A stretch of 64,000 bases of DNA from Stutzerimonas chloritidismutans AW-1. GTDB lineage: Bacteria; Pseudomonadota; Gammaproteobacteria; Pseudomonadales; Pseudomonadaceae. The stretch covers positions 1-64,000 of the forward strand of contig NZ_AOFQ01000072.1 of assembly GCF_000495915.1 (NCBI RefSeq). Direction: 5' to 3'. The notes under the pieces are model-generated. The model did not search any database. It saw only the letters and a list, made by a program, of their open reading frames with translations, and was not told where the DNA came from. Shown here one piece after another: positions 1 to 7,334 of this stretch (its first letter is position 1; each line of letters begins with the position of its first letter). A program made the position numbers and the translations under genes.

Positions 1-22
1 AGCAACGACGCGGCTTACAGCG

Positions 23-189
23 ACTTTCCACTCTGACTTTCCACAGTGGAAAGCCGGACTTTCCACATTCATTGCTGAGGGTGGAAAGTGAGCGCCTGTT
101 TCGGCGAGTGTGGAAACTGTTAAAGCCAGCTACGGCGGGGCCTCCAGCGACTTTCCACCCTCGTGAAACGTGTCATTTTCACTTTCCAC
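23..189. repeat. Array of ACTTTCCAC motifs
   Basis: The 9-mer ACTTTCCAC occurs directly at 23-31, 36-44, 58-66, 150-158 and 181-189. It occurs inverted at 46-53 (GTGGAAAG) and 81-89 (GTGGAAAGT), with a degenerate inverted copy at 110-117. Eight copies in under 170 bp is far above chance. The array stops 20 bp before the IS21 end at 209 and may continue left of the window. It could be a set of protein-binding repeats such as transposon-end or iteron-type sites; its function is unknown. Confidence 0.7.
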
Positions 190-208
190 CTACGATGAAA
201 ATCAGGGG

Positions 209-260
209 TGTTGGCGCTGATGGAAAATTGACCCACCCTGCCGATTGAAATTTGACCCAG
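209..260. repeat. IS21 left end: terminal and internal inverted repeat
   Basis: The terminal repeat is 209-235 and the subterminal copy is 241-260. Both share the core TTGACCCA and pair with the right-end copies. This end lies downstream of istB. Confidence 0.8.
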
Positions 261-402
261 GGCGGATTGCTGATTTTGTTACCAGCAACTGTGGATAAGT
301 CTACCAGCGCAGCTGCTTTTGAACCCACTCCCTCGCTGTCCCAGTTCAGCTGTTGAAGACCTGCCACATGCAGCCATGCAGCAGGCCGTCGTCACCATGA
401 AA

Positions 403-1206
403 TCAGAACGACTCATCGTCCTCCGGTTCCTGGCCGCCCTTACGCTTTCGCTCCCGTGATTTGATCTTGGCCTGGGCCGCCAAGCTACTGTGTTGCAGGC
501 GATAGGACTCGTTACCGGTTTCGACGATGTGGCAGTGGTGGGTCAGCCGATCCAGCAGGGCGGTGGTCATCTTGGCGTCGCCGAACACGCTCGACCATTC
601 GGCGAAGCTCAGGTTGGTGGTGATCACCACGCTGGTGTGTTCGTACAGCTTGGACAGCAGGTGAAACAGCAACGCACCGCCAGCCTGGCTGAACGGCAGA
701 TAACCCAGTTCGTCGAGGATGACCAGATCCATGCGCAGCAGTGCCTGGGCGATCCGCCCGGCTTTGCCGTCGTGTTTTTCGCGCTCCAGCAGATTGACCA
801 GATCGACCGTGGAGTAGAAGCGCACGCGCTTGCCATGCCGGGTGATGCCGGACACGGCCAGCGCGGTGGCTAGGTGGGTTTTACCGGTGCCTGGCCCACC
901 GATCAGCACCACGTTCTGCGCGGTGTCGGTAAAGGCCAGGCTGGCCAGCTCGCTGATCAGGCGTGCGTCGGCGCTAGAGGCGTTGAAATCGAAGCTGGCC
1001 AGATCGCGGTGCATCGGCAGCTTGGCCATGTTCATCTGGTGGCTCACCGAGCGCATGGCGCGATCTGTGTGCTCTTGTTCCAGCAGGTGTTCGAGCAGCC
1101 ACTTGGACGAGGCTGTGTTCGACTCACCCTGTGCAGTTAACTCCGCCCAGGCCGTGGCCATGCCGTGCAGGCGCAGCTCCTTGAGTTCCGCCATCAAATC
1201 ACGCAT
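403..1206 (-). CDS. istB: IS21 transposition helper ATPase IstB
   Basis: IstB is the AAA+ ATPase that binds target DNA and stimulates the IstA transposase. The 267-residue frame has Walker A GGPGTGKT at about residues 103-110 and Walker B LVILDELG at about 161-168. I start it at the ATG giving MRDLMAELKELRL, because this overlaps the istA stop by 8 bp, the usual IS21 coupling; upstream codons in this frame belong to istA sequence. The C-terminal tail is rich in Lys, Arg and Glu, as in other members. It appears intact. Confidence 0.9.
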   Translation of the reverse strand: MRDLMAELKELRLHGMATAWAELTAQGESNTASSKWLLEHLLEQEHTDRAMRSVSHQMNMAKLPMHRDLASFDFNASSADARLISELASLAFTDTAQNVVLIGGPGTGKTHLATALAVSGITRHGKRVRFYSTVDLVNLLEREKHDGKAGRIAQALLRMDLVILDELGYLPFSQAGGALLFHLLSKLYEHTSVVITTNLSFAEWSSVFGDAKMTTALLDRLTHHCHIVETGNESYRLQHSSLAAQAKIKSRERKRKGGQEPEDDESF

Positions 1207-2707
1207 GACCGACCTCCTCGGCCTGGCCACGCAGGCGGTCGTAGCGCGCCGTGTTAGCGACGGGGGCTTCCTTGAGCGACAAGTGGGTTTCGACGCTGGG
1301 TGGTGGTTCGGTCGCGGCCAGGCGCGCCACGACATTGAGGATGTGTTCGGCGCTCAGGCTGCCGCTCTCCAGTACCAGCTCAACGGCTACCAGCACGGCA
1401 TCGAGCCCGGCGACCGGTACGGCAGCCAGAACTTGCGCCATGATCCGGTCACCGCCGGCATGACGCCCCAGACCGTGCTTAAGCTGACGCAGCGGCGCCG
1501 GCAGATCAGCAAAGGGCGCGCCGTTGCGCAGCGCACCGGGCTTGCGTTCGATCAGCGGGAGGTAGTGCTGCCAGTCATAGCTGACCTGGTCGCGATCCAG
1601 CAAGCGGACATGGCTGGCGATCAGCGCGTCGTCAGCCACCACCTCGATTCGCGTCGGATACAAACGGCTGCTGACCCACTTACCCGCGTACTCACACGGC
1701 ACCGAGTAGCGGTTGCGCCCGACGCTGACCAAGCAGGTGCTGGAGACCCGCGCAGGCCGCTCGACGTAACCGTCGAATGGCGCTGGCACAGGCATCAGTT
1801 CAGCGCGCTCCAACTCAAGCACTTCGGCCACACTCAGCCCGCTGTATTGAGGGTGCGTCAGCTCGTTCCAAAGCGCGCGGCAGCGCTGGCCCAGCCAGGC
1901 ATTGAGTTCCTCGAAGGAGTGAAACTGACAGTCCTGGGCGTCTAGCCAGATACGCCTGCGGCTGTCTTGCACGTTCTTTTCAACGATGCCCTTTTCCCAA
2001 CCAGCGGCGACGTTGCAGAAGTCCGGATCGAACAGGTAATGCGCGCACATCACCGCAAAGCGTGCATTCACCGCCCGGCCTTTGCCCTTATTGACCTTGT
2101 CGACGGCGGTCTTCATGTTGTCGTAGATGCCCCGGCGCGGCACGCCGCCCAAGGCGCCGAACGAGCGTGTATGGGCGTCAAATAACATCTCATGGCCCTG
2201 GCTCGGATACGCCACAAGCCAGAACGCACGGCTGGCACACAGCTTCAGATGTGCCACCTGCATACGCCGGTAAATGCCGCCGACCAGCAAGCCTTCCTCG
2301 CTCCAGTCAAACTGAAACGCCTCGCCAAGAGCAAAGGTCAGCGGCACAAAGGCCTGCGACGCCTTGCCCTGTCCCCCTCGCCAGGCACGGATAAACGCGG
2401 TGAGCTGGCTGTAGCCACCGTCATAACCATCGGCTTTGATTTGCGCCAACAGCGCCTTGGCACTGCGCCGCTGTTGCTTGGGGCGCAGCGAATCGGCTTT
2501 TAGCGCCTGCTCTAGCGTGACGTGAAAAGGGCTGAGTTTGTTAAAGATCGCGCGGCGTTGGTACACCGGCTGCTTGGCCTCAGGTGCTCTGACCCACTTG
2601 CGAATCGTGTTGCGCGCCAGCCCGGTGCGCTTGGCTATCTCATGCAGCGACAGCTTGTCGCGGAAATACATCCGCCGAATTTTGCCCATCATTTCCATAC
2701 TGATCAC
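1199..2707 (-). CDS. istA: IS21-family transposase IstA
   Basis: DDE transposase of 502 residues. An N-terminal helix-turn-helix (about residues 18-45, LHEIAKRTGLARNTIRKWV) binds the element ends. The catalytic core has D134 (QFDWSEE), D196 (IYDNMKT) and E243 (GWEKGIVEKNV). The likely start is GTG, with an AGGAG ribosome site about 9 bp upstream; an ATG three codons on is the alternative. It is translationally coupled to istB. Both genes look intact, so the element may still be active. Confidence 0.9.
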   Translation of the reverse strand: MISMEMMGKIRRMYFRDKLSLHEIAKRTGLARNTIRKWVRAPEAKQPVYQRRAIFNKLSPFHVTLEQALKADSLRPKQQRRSAKALLAQIKADGYDGGYSQLTAFIRAWRGGQGKASQAFVPLTFALGEAFQFDWSEEGLLVGGIYRRMQVAHLKLCASRAFWLVAYPSQGHEMLFDAHTRSFGALGGVPRRGIYDNMKTAVDKVNKGKGRAVNARFAVMCAHYLFDPDFCNVAAGWEKGIVEKNVQDSRRRIWLDAQDCQFHSFEELNAWLGQRCRALWNELTHPQYSGLSVAEVLELERAELMPVPAPFDGYVERPARVSSTCLVSVGRNRYSVPCEYAGKWVSSRLYPTRIEVVADDALIASHVRLLDRDQVSYDWQHYLPLIERKPGALRNGAPFADLPAPLRQLKHGLGRHAGGDRIMAQVLAAVPVAGLDAVLVAVELVLESGSLSAEHILNVVARLAATEPPPSVETHLSLKEAPVANTARYDRLRGQAEEVGHA

Positions 2708-2751
2708 CCTGTGTTCTCCTGCTCAAAAATTGAGCAGAAGCAGTTGAACAC

Positions 2752-2813
2752 CTGGGTCAGTTTTCAGTCGGCAGAACAGCCTCTACTGGGTCAGTTTTCG
2801 GTCAGCGGCAACA
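2752..2813. repeat. IS21 right end: terminal and internal inverted repeat
   Basis: The subterminal copy is 2752-2771 and the terminal repeat is 2787-2813, both with the core TGGGTCAG. This end lies upstream of istA and should hold its promoter. A small dyad, CTCAAAAATTGAG, sits at about 2722-2734. Confidence 0.8.
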
Positions 2814-3785
2814 GCTAGCGATCAGGATGGGGCTATTAATGTTTATTTTCCATTCAAGATAACTAAGGATAACTATCACCCGGGTCTGGGGGAGTTGGTA
2901 TGCTCTAGGACTGACCTGATTCAAACGATATTCAATGCTAGGCATAAGTCAACGTGTAACAGTTCTAATGCGTCAGTTGACATCGAGTTTGAAAATAATA
3001 GGAAAGAAAAAGACATCCTCAGAGTGTTTACCCAGATATCCTGCAGTCCCGAAAATGGAGGGGTGAGGATAGTAGATACGGATGAAGGGTCCACGCTTTT
3101 GTTTCCGCTGGCACTTTTCAGAGTAACAAAGAAAACAGATTCCCCCGCTCTTGAGCAGACGAGCCACGATCAAGCGCTACCTGGTTATATTCGATTCCGA
3201 ATCAAGCTGGGCGCGCAAGAGACGAAGGTGTTGTCTCAAAGTTATAAACATAGTGATAGCTTTATACTAAGTCGGTTGGAGTCAACGGAGATTGTCGACT
3301 TCAGGCTGAACGAGGTTCGAGATCTGCCTGGCATTGTGCAATCTAAAAACCTTATTGGTGCGGGAATCAAAAATATTCATTTTTTCCTGATACGTGAGGT
3401 CGATTCGGAATATAAGCAGGCCCACGCAAATTTCCATAGATGCAGGCTTTTAGAAAAAGAGCTCTGGAATGAATATTTAAGCTTGGAGCCTAAAGATAAG
3501 ATGGCTCCCAAACAGATGCTTATTTATCACTGGAAAGAGCCCGGTAAGGTTGACAAGGAATCACCAGGAAAAACACAGGCTTCCATAGAGAAATTTACTG
3601 CGTTCGCCAAATTTAGCAAGATCACAGTTACCTATAAAAATCTGTGCCTCTTCTTGCTTTTTGCACTTGCAATAGGTGCGGTTTCTGGTGCTATAGGTAA
3701 TGCGCTCTTTAACTTTGTTAAAAATGCTGGGGCGGCAGCAGTTGATCAGGTAATTTACTTACATGATGTACATTCCCAAAGATAA
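2814..3785 (+). pseudogene. 5'-truncated AT-rich gene for a C-terminally membrane-anchored protein
   Basis: The frame is open right up to the IS21 end at 2813 with no ATG, GTG or TTG before a TTG at 2895. The codons at 2814-2894 read as ordinary protein (starting ASDQDGAINVYFPFK). The gene therefore appears to have lost its 5' part at the IS junction, leaving about 323 codons. The remaining protein is mostly soluble. It ends in one hydrophobic segment (CLFLLFALAIGAVSGAIGNA, about 40 residues before the end) and a short tail. The base composition is clearly AT-rich compared with the core. I recognise no family. A protein restarting at TTG 2895 (296 aa) is possible. Confidence 0.6.
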
Positions 3786-3870
3786 TTCGCTTTTATAAAG
3801 TTCTTGCAAAAAGTAGAAGAAATGTTAAAATAATGTTTGGAAGACTATTTTTATTGTAGTGGAGAGAGAA

Positions 3871-4338
3871 ATGATTGCAACTATGGTGAGGCCGGTCATA
3901 CGCTATGATTATCTTAGCGCAATGAACGTTGACTTCATGTTCATTGCAAGCCATCTTTCAGCAGTTTCTCATCTTTACCCTGGATTTAAAGAATGGCTCT
4001 ACTTCAAGTTTAAGCCGGAGTTTCTAAGTGGCTCGCGAGATATATTGGTTGCATACGACGGTAATAAAATTGCAGGACTGTCTTTACTGAAGTTTAGCAG
4101 TGTAGAGCATAAAATTTGTACTTTTTATATTATGCCGGAATATCGTGGCTTGAGCATCGGCCATGAGCTTATGGATAGGTCTCTTTCGCTTCTTTGTAGT
4201 CGAAATGTATTGATATCTGTGTCGGAAGAGCGAGAGGTTGAACTGTCTCGTGTTCTGAAAAGCTTTAAGTTCAATCTAGATCGTAAGATCGAAGGTGTAT
4301 ATCGTTCTGGAGTTTTCGAGAGCTTTTATTCAATTTAG
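3871..4338 (+). CDS. GNAT-family N-acetyltransferase
   Basis: A 155-residue protein with the acetyl-CoA binding motif A at about residues 84-100 (TFYIMPEYRGLSIGHEL, containing the R-G-x-x-x-G pattern) and a preceding beta-strand region LVAYDGNKIAGLSLL. The substrate cannot be inferred. I chose ATG 3871 because GGAGAGA lies immediately upstream; a GTG at 3859 is less likely. It is as AT-rich as the truncated gene before it and on the same strand, 85 bp away, so the two probably arrived together. It could act on small molecules or proteins, and the context gives no further clue. Confidence 0.75.
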   Translation: MIATMVRPVIRYDYLSAMNVDFMFIASHLSAVSHLYPGFKEWLYFKFKPEFLSGSRDILVAYDGNKIAGLSLLKFSSVEHKICTFYIMPEYRGLSIGHELMDRSLSLLCSRNVLISVSEEREVELSRVLKSFKFNLDRKIEGVYRSGVFESFYSI

Positions 4339-4770
4339 ATAGTCTTGAGTCTTCTCTTATAGCCCAGGGTATATACATGCTTTGGGCTTTTAATTGTTCA
4401 ATCTCCTTCTAATTAATTTAAAAAGTTTCAATTCTAACCAATTGAAGCATTGTTTTTCCCTTTTTCCCTTTTTCCCTTCTTCCCTTCCGCCTCGCAAATT
4501 TTTTTGTCTGCTTCCTGCATCCACTTACCCGGATCGCTCTTGGATCGGCCGAGTACGTTTAATCATCGTGGAAAGAGGATAGATAAAATTCCTACTATAA
4601 ATGCCCGCTTCTGGCCGGTGCCGTAATTCAGTGACCGCTTGACGTATACCCTAACCTGACACCCCGAAACGCAGCGAAAATCTGTCTGGATAGGGTTGGT
4701 TATCCAATAATTTGGCATCTGTCTGACTGCCTTTAGGATCTCAGCTATACACAATTTGCTGGGAGGTAGC
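4339..4770. other. Non-coding gap with polypyrimidine repeat and res-like region
   Basis: No convincing gene is visible. It contains three perfect tandem copies of TTTTTCCC (4453-4476) inside a longer C/T tract ending near 4488, then sequence of rising GC content, then the res-like site upstream of the resolvase. Composition changes from AT-rich to moderate GC at about 4500, which may mark an insertion boundary. Confidence 0.6.
4640..4735. promoter_or_regulatory. Probable res site of the resolvase
   Basis: Three related half-sites start with TGTC: the inverted TGTCAGGTTAGGG (4649-4661, read on the minus strand), TGTCTGGATAGGG (4683-4695) and TGTCTGACTGCC (4720-4731). Tn3-family resolvases bind TGTC-type arms in the region just upstream of tnpR, and this position and spacing fit. 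The subsite limits are my estimate. Confidence 0.5.
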
Positions 4771-5331
4771 ATGCACGGACAACGCATTGGTTACATACGG
4801 GTCAGTACGCTCGATCAGAACCCGGATCGTCAACTGGAAGGCGTTCAGGTAAGCAAGGTGTTCATCGACAAAGCTTCCGGCAAAGACACCCAGCGTCCGC
4901 AGCTTGAAGCGTTGCTCAGTTACGTTCGTGAGGGCGACACTTTGGTCGTGCATAGCATGGACCGGTTAGCCCGTAACCTCGATGACTTGCGGCGCATGGT
5001 GCATCACCTCACCGGGCGGGGAGTGCGCATTGAGTTCGTGAAGGAATCGATGGCGTTTACTGGGGAAGATTCGCCAATGGCTAACCTGCTGCTATCGGTC
5101 ATGGGGGCTTTCGCGGAATTCGAGCGGGCACTGATTCGTGAGCGGCAGCTAGAGGGTATTTCCCTGGCGAAACTGCGCGGCGTCTATCGAGGGAGGAAAA
5201 AAGCGCTGAGCGACAGCAGGATCCAAGAGCTGAGGCACCGCGTTGAAGCCCGTGAGCCAAAAGCTGCTCTGGCACGCGAGTTCGGCATCAGCCGAGCCAC
5301 CCTCTATGAGTATCTGCGGGCTCCGGCGTAG
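4771..5331 (+). CDS. tnpR: Tn3-type resolvase (serine recombinase)
   Basis: Small serine recombinase of 186 residues that resolves transposon cointegrates at a res site. The N-terminal catalytic domain has Ser12 in YIRVSTLDQN and the arginine motif HSMDRLARN at about 61-69. A C-terminal helix-turn-helix (about 145-186) ends in ISRATLYEYLRAPA. The start ATG has GGGAGG 5 bp upstream. No tnpA transposase is seen beside it, so it is a detached resolvase. A decayed copy of its 3' end and downstream hairpin recurs at 15755-15846, on the other side of the efflux cluster. Confidence 0.9.
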   Translation: MHGQRIGYIRVSTLDQNPDRQLEGVQVSKVFIDKASGKDTQRPQLEALLSYVREGDTLVVHSMDRLARNLDDLRRMVHHLTGRGVRIEFVKESMAFTGEDSPMANLLLSVMGAFAEFERALIRERQLEGISLAKLRGVYRGRKKALSDSRIQELRHRVEAREPKAALAREFGISRATLYEYLRAPA

Positions 5332-5345
5332 CGAATACAACCTTA

Positions 5346-5369
5346 TCCCTGGTAGGGAAAAGCTTCCCA
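5346..5369. repeat. Left copy of 24-bp direct repeat bracketing the efflux cluster
   Basis: 24 bases identical to 15818-15841, in the same orientation, within a longer region of partial similarity (about 5281-5390 against 15755-15862) that includes the resolvase 3' end. Confidence 0.8.
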
Positions 5370-5374
5370 TCCAG
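5349..5374 (+). terminator. Hairpin downstream of resolvase
   Basis: Inverted repeat CTGG-TAGGGAA / TTCCCATCCAG around an AAGC loop, 17 bp after the resolvase stop. It has no clear U-run, so terminator function is uncertain. Confidence 0.4.
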
Positions 5375-5682
5375 GGGAAGAGCTTCAAACCCCCTCCATC
5401 TCAATGCCATTCTCGTCCAGCCAGCTCTTAAGCTGGGCGTAAATGGGTGTGGCGCGTTTTAGGTACAGGCCAACGCATAGAACCGTATAGAAACGTATAG
5501 CGGTTTAAATCAATCATTTTCCTGCAGCGTTTAGAGGCATCACCGCAGCTTGCGCTTGCGTGCGCCAGACAGTTTCGCTGCATACCATGCCCTTTCGAGA
5601 TGCGCCGCCGACAGACCTCAATTACGTTGAACACTCTATCTAGTTCAAGACGTGGCTGGCGGCAGGTAAGAACTCCGCTCCC

Positions 5683-6324
5683 TCATGAGTTCGGGAAATT
5701 TTCTGATGCCACAGACACTTTTAACAAATGTTCAGGTGGCGACTTGATCAGACATAGCAGTGATTCGAGCACAGAACGTATTAGCGACTCTTTGTTCTCT
5801 GGCTGTTGCAGGCACTCATATAAAAGACCGCTGATAGCGCTTTGAAATAGCGCCTCGACCATTTCAAGATTTATGTCTGGAGAAATTTCTCCATTTCTAG
5901 AAGCGGACTCGAGGATGACTGCAATTTGCCGCATGAACTGCTTGCGGAGCCGTGTTAAGCCGTTCCGAATGATTCCGCATTCGCCTGTAGGTCCTTGAAG
6001 GAACATGATGCTCGAGAGCTTTCGAGCCGTGTCGTCGCCAATCGTATTCAGCAGAACGCGCGCCAGCCACGTCCATGCGTTGTCAAGGCAGGCATTGCGA
6101 GGCACCGGCTGTCGAAGCGGAATCGACAACTCGTCGAACAGCGCGTTCAAGATGGCGTGCTTGTCCTTGAAATGCCAATAGACCGCACCGCGTGTGACGC
6201 CCGCCATCTTGGCCACCGTCGCCAACGCGGCGTTATCGACCCCCTCATCCCAGAACACTTCATTGGCAGCCATGAGAATCTTGCGTCGGGTCAGCTCCGC
6301 TTCAGCGGCGGTTCGTCTGGCCAT
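5683..6324 (-). CDS. ttgW: TetR-family regulator of the efflux operon (TtgW/SrpR-like)
   Basis: A 213-residue TetR-type regulator. The N-terminal helix-turn-helix (about residues 10-56) includes VAKMAGVTRGAVYWHFKDKHAI, followed by an all-helical ligand domain. It lies 11 bp downstream of the IclR-type gene, in the same order as srpS-srpR and ttgV-ttgW beside solvent efflux operons of P. putida (established knowledge). In those systems SrpR modulates the IclR-type repressor, whereas TtgW is reported to matter little. This copy is full length with an intact DNA-binding region, so it may be functional. Which of the two it follows cannot be told from sequence alone. Confidence 0.8.
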   Translation of the reverse strand: MARRTAAEAELTRRKILMAANEVFWDEGVDNAALATVAKMAGVTRGAVYWHFKDKHAILNALFDELSIPLRQPVPRNACLDNAWTWLARVLLNTIGDDTARKLSSIMFLQGPTGECGIIRNGLTRLRKQFMRQIAVILESASRNGEISPDINLEMVEALFQSAISGLLYECLQQPENKESLIRSVLESLLCLIKSPPEHLLKVSVASENFPNS

Positions 6325-6335
6325 GCTTTCGCCTC

Positions 6336-7121
6336 TCAGGATGTATGCGTGGCGCGCCGACCGATCGCCCGCTCGACGCTCTGCTGGCAGCGACGCAGCG
6401 CCTGCTGAAATGGCTCACGTCGAGTCACTAGTCGCGCTGTCGGTCCGACGATTGCGATCGAGTACCGACCCAAATAGGTTTCCAGCGTGATCGCAAACGA
6501 GCTGAGTCCTTCAATCAGCTCGCCATGCTCTTCGGCAACGGCGCCCTCAGCGATCTGGCCGAGCTGCTCAAGCAGCGTAATCCGGTCAGGCGTGCATGGA
6601 GTTACGATCGGCAACGGGTCGGGCAGCAGCTGTTGCAGCCACTCATCGGCCAGGACCGCCAGCAGCGCCTTGCCGCTCGCAGTCGCGTAGGCCGGCGCCT
6701 TGATACCAATGGGAAACACGACACGTAGCTCACGCTCGGCCACGACGCGGTCGACCACGTAGGCTTTCGCGCCGACCAGCGTGCTGACGCAAACCGACTC
6801 GCCCAACTGCTCAGAGAGCTCAAGCATGTAGGGCTTGAGCAACGTGATGATGTCCGTCTGGGTCTGGCTGATCAACTGCCCGAGTGCCGGCCCCAGGCGG
6901 AAGCCGCCACTGGGGCCAAGGGTCTCGACCAGGTACTCGGCCTCCAGCGCGGTGATGATGCGCTGCACCGTGGAGCGGGGCAGGTCGACGATCTGCGCGA
7001 TGGCGGCCAGGCTCAGTCCCTGGGGGTTGTCGCCCAGGGCCCGCATGATCGCTCCTGCGCGGGCGATTACCTGAATACCGTTGTGCCGGCCGGCTTCAGC
7101 GGCCTGGTCTGTCTGTGTCAT
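6336..7121 (-). CDS. ttgV: IclR-family repressor of the efflux operon (TtgV/SrpS-like)
   Basis: A 261-residue IclR-family regulator. A winged helix (about residues 16-75, with LSLAAIAQIVDLPRSTVQRI) is followed by an effector domain (about 90-255) with the conserved VVAERELRVVFPIG and ATASGKALLAVL segments. TtgV represses ttgGHI and is released by aromatic and hydrophobic effectors (established for the P. putida protein). It is transcribed divergently from ttgG across a 213-bp region that should hold both promoters and the shared operator. The match in gene order and motifs makes the role likely; the effector range is not readable from sequence. Confidence 0.85.
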   Translation of the reverse strand: MTQTDQAAEAGRHNGIQVIARAGAIMRALGDNPQGLSLAAIAQIVDLPRSTVQRIITALEAEYLVETLGPSGGFRLGPALGQLISQTQTDIITLLKPYMLELSEQLGESVCVSTLVGAKAYVVDRVVAERELRVVFPIGIKAPAYATASGKALLAVLADEWLQQLLPDPLPIVTPCTPDRITLLEQLGQIAEGAVAEEHGELIEGLSSFAITLETYLGRYSIAIVGPTARLVTRREPFQQALRRCQQSVERAIGRRATHTS

Positions 7122-7334
7122 GGCGTCCTCTTAATGTAATGCGCCCACTTGGGTTGGGGGCATTTTCCAGCAGCCTCGCAAGAGTGAACAGGCATTCTTT
7201 AACGCTGCGGACCGGAGTTGCCAGTGCTTTGTTCAGGCCTGTTACATATTCCGAACTGTCTCTACTGAATCGCATAGTGATACACTGGACTGCTATATGG
7301 TACAGACTTTGTGCATTTGAGGGAGAGGCAACAG
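7122..7334. promoter_or_regulatory. Divergent ttgV/ttgG promoter-operator region
   Basis: Shared upstream region of the repressor and the pump operon. AT-richer sequence from about 7240 to 7310 (with TACATATT, GTGATACAC and GCTATATGG) is the most likely promoter and operator core. The ttgG ribosome site GGGAGAGG is at 7321-7328. I could not fix -35/-10 boxes or the operator with confidence. Confidence 0.55.

Larger units (their letters stand above)
209..2813 (-). mobile_element. IS21-family insertion sequence, complete
   Basis: A 2605-bp element carrying istA and istB on the minus strand. Its ends are 27-bp imperfect inverted repeats (209-235 and 2787-2813, 23 of 27 matching) starting TGTTG and ending CAACA. 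A second inverted pair lies just inside (241-260 and 2752-2771, 17 of 20 matching); multiple end repeats are typical of IS21. The bases flanking the two ends (ATCAGGGG on the left, GCTAGCGA on the right) are not a target duplication, so the two flanks probably do not come from one simple insertion. Confidence 0.85.
5332..5682. other. Gap between resolvase and ttgW: hairpin, short repeats, possible gene remnant
   Basis: Contains a dyad (5349-5374) after the resolvase. Three 10-bp tandem units with the core CG(C/T)ATAG lie at about 5473-5500. A start-less minus-strand open stretch (5385-5504, ending RATPIYAQLKSWLDENG and a few more residues) looks like the C-terminus of a lost protein, family unknown. 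No full gene is visible. Confidence 0.45.

Noticed and set aside
23..189. ACTTTCCAC array as a CRISPR
   Set aside because: The unit is only 9 bp, spacing is irregular and copies are in both orientations.
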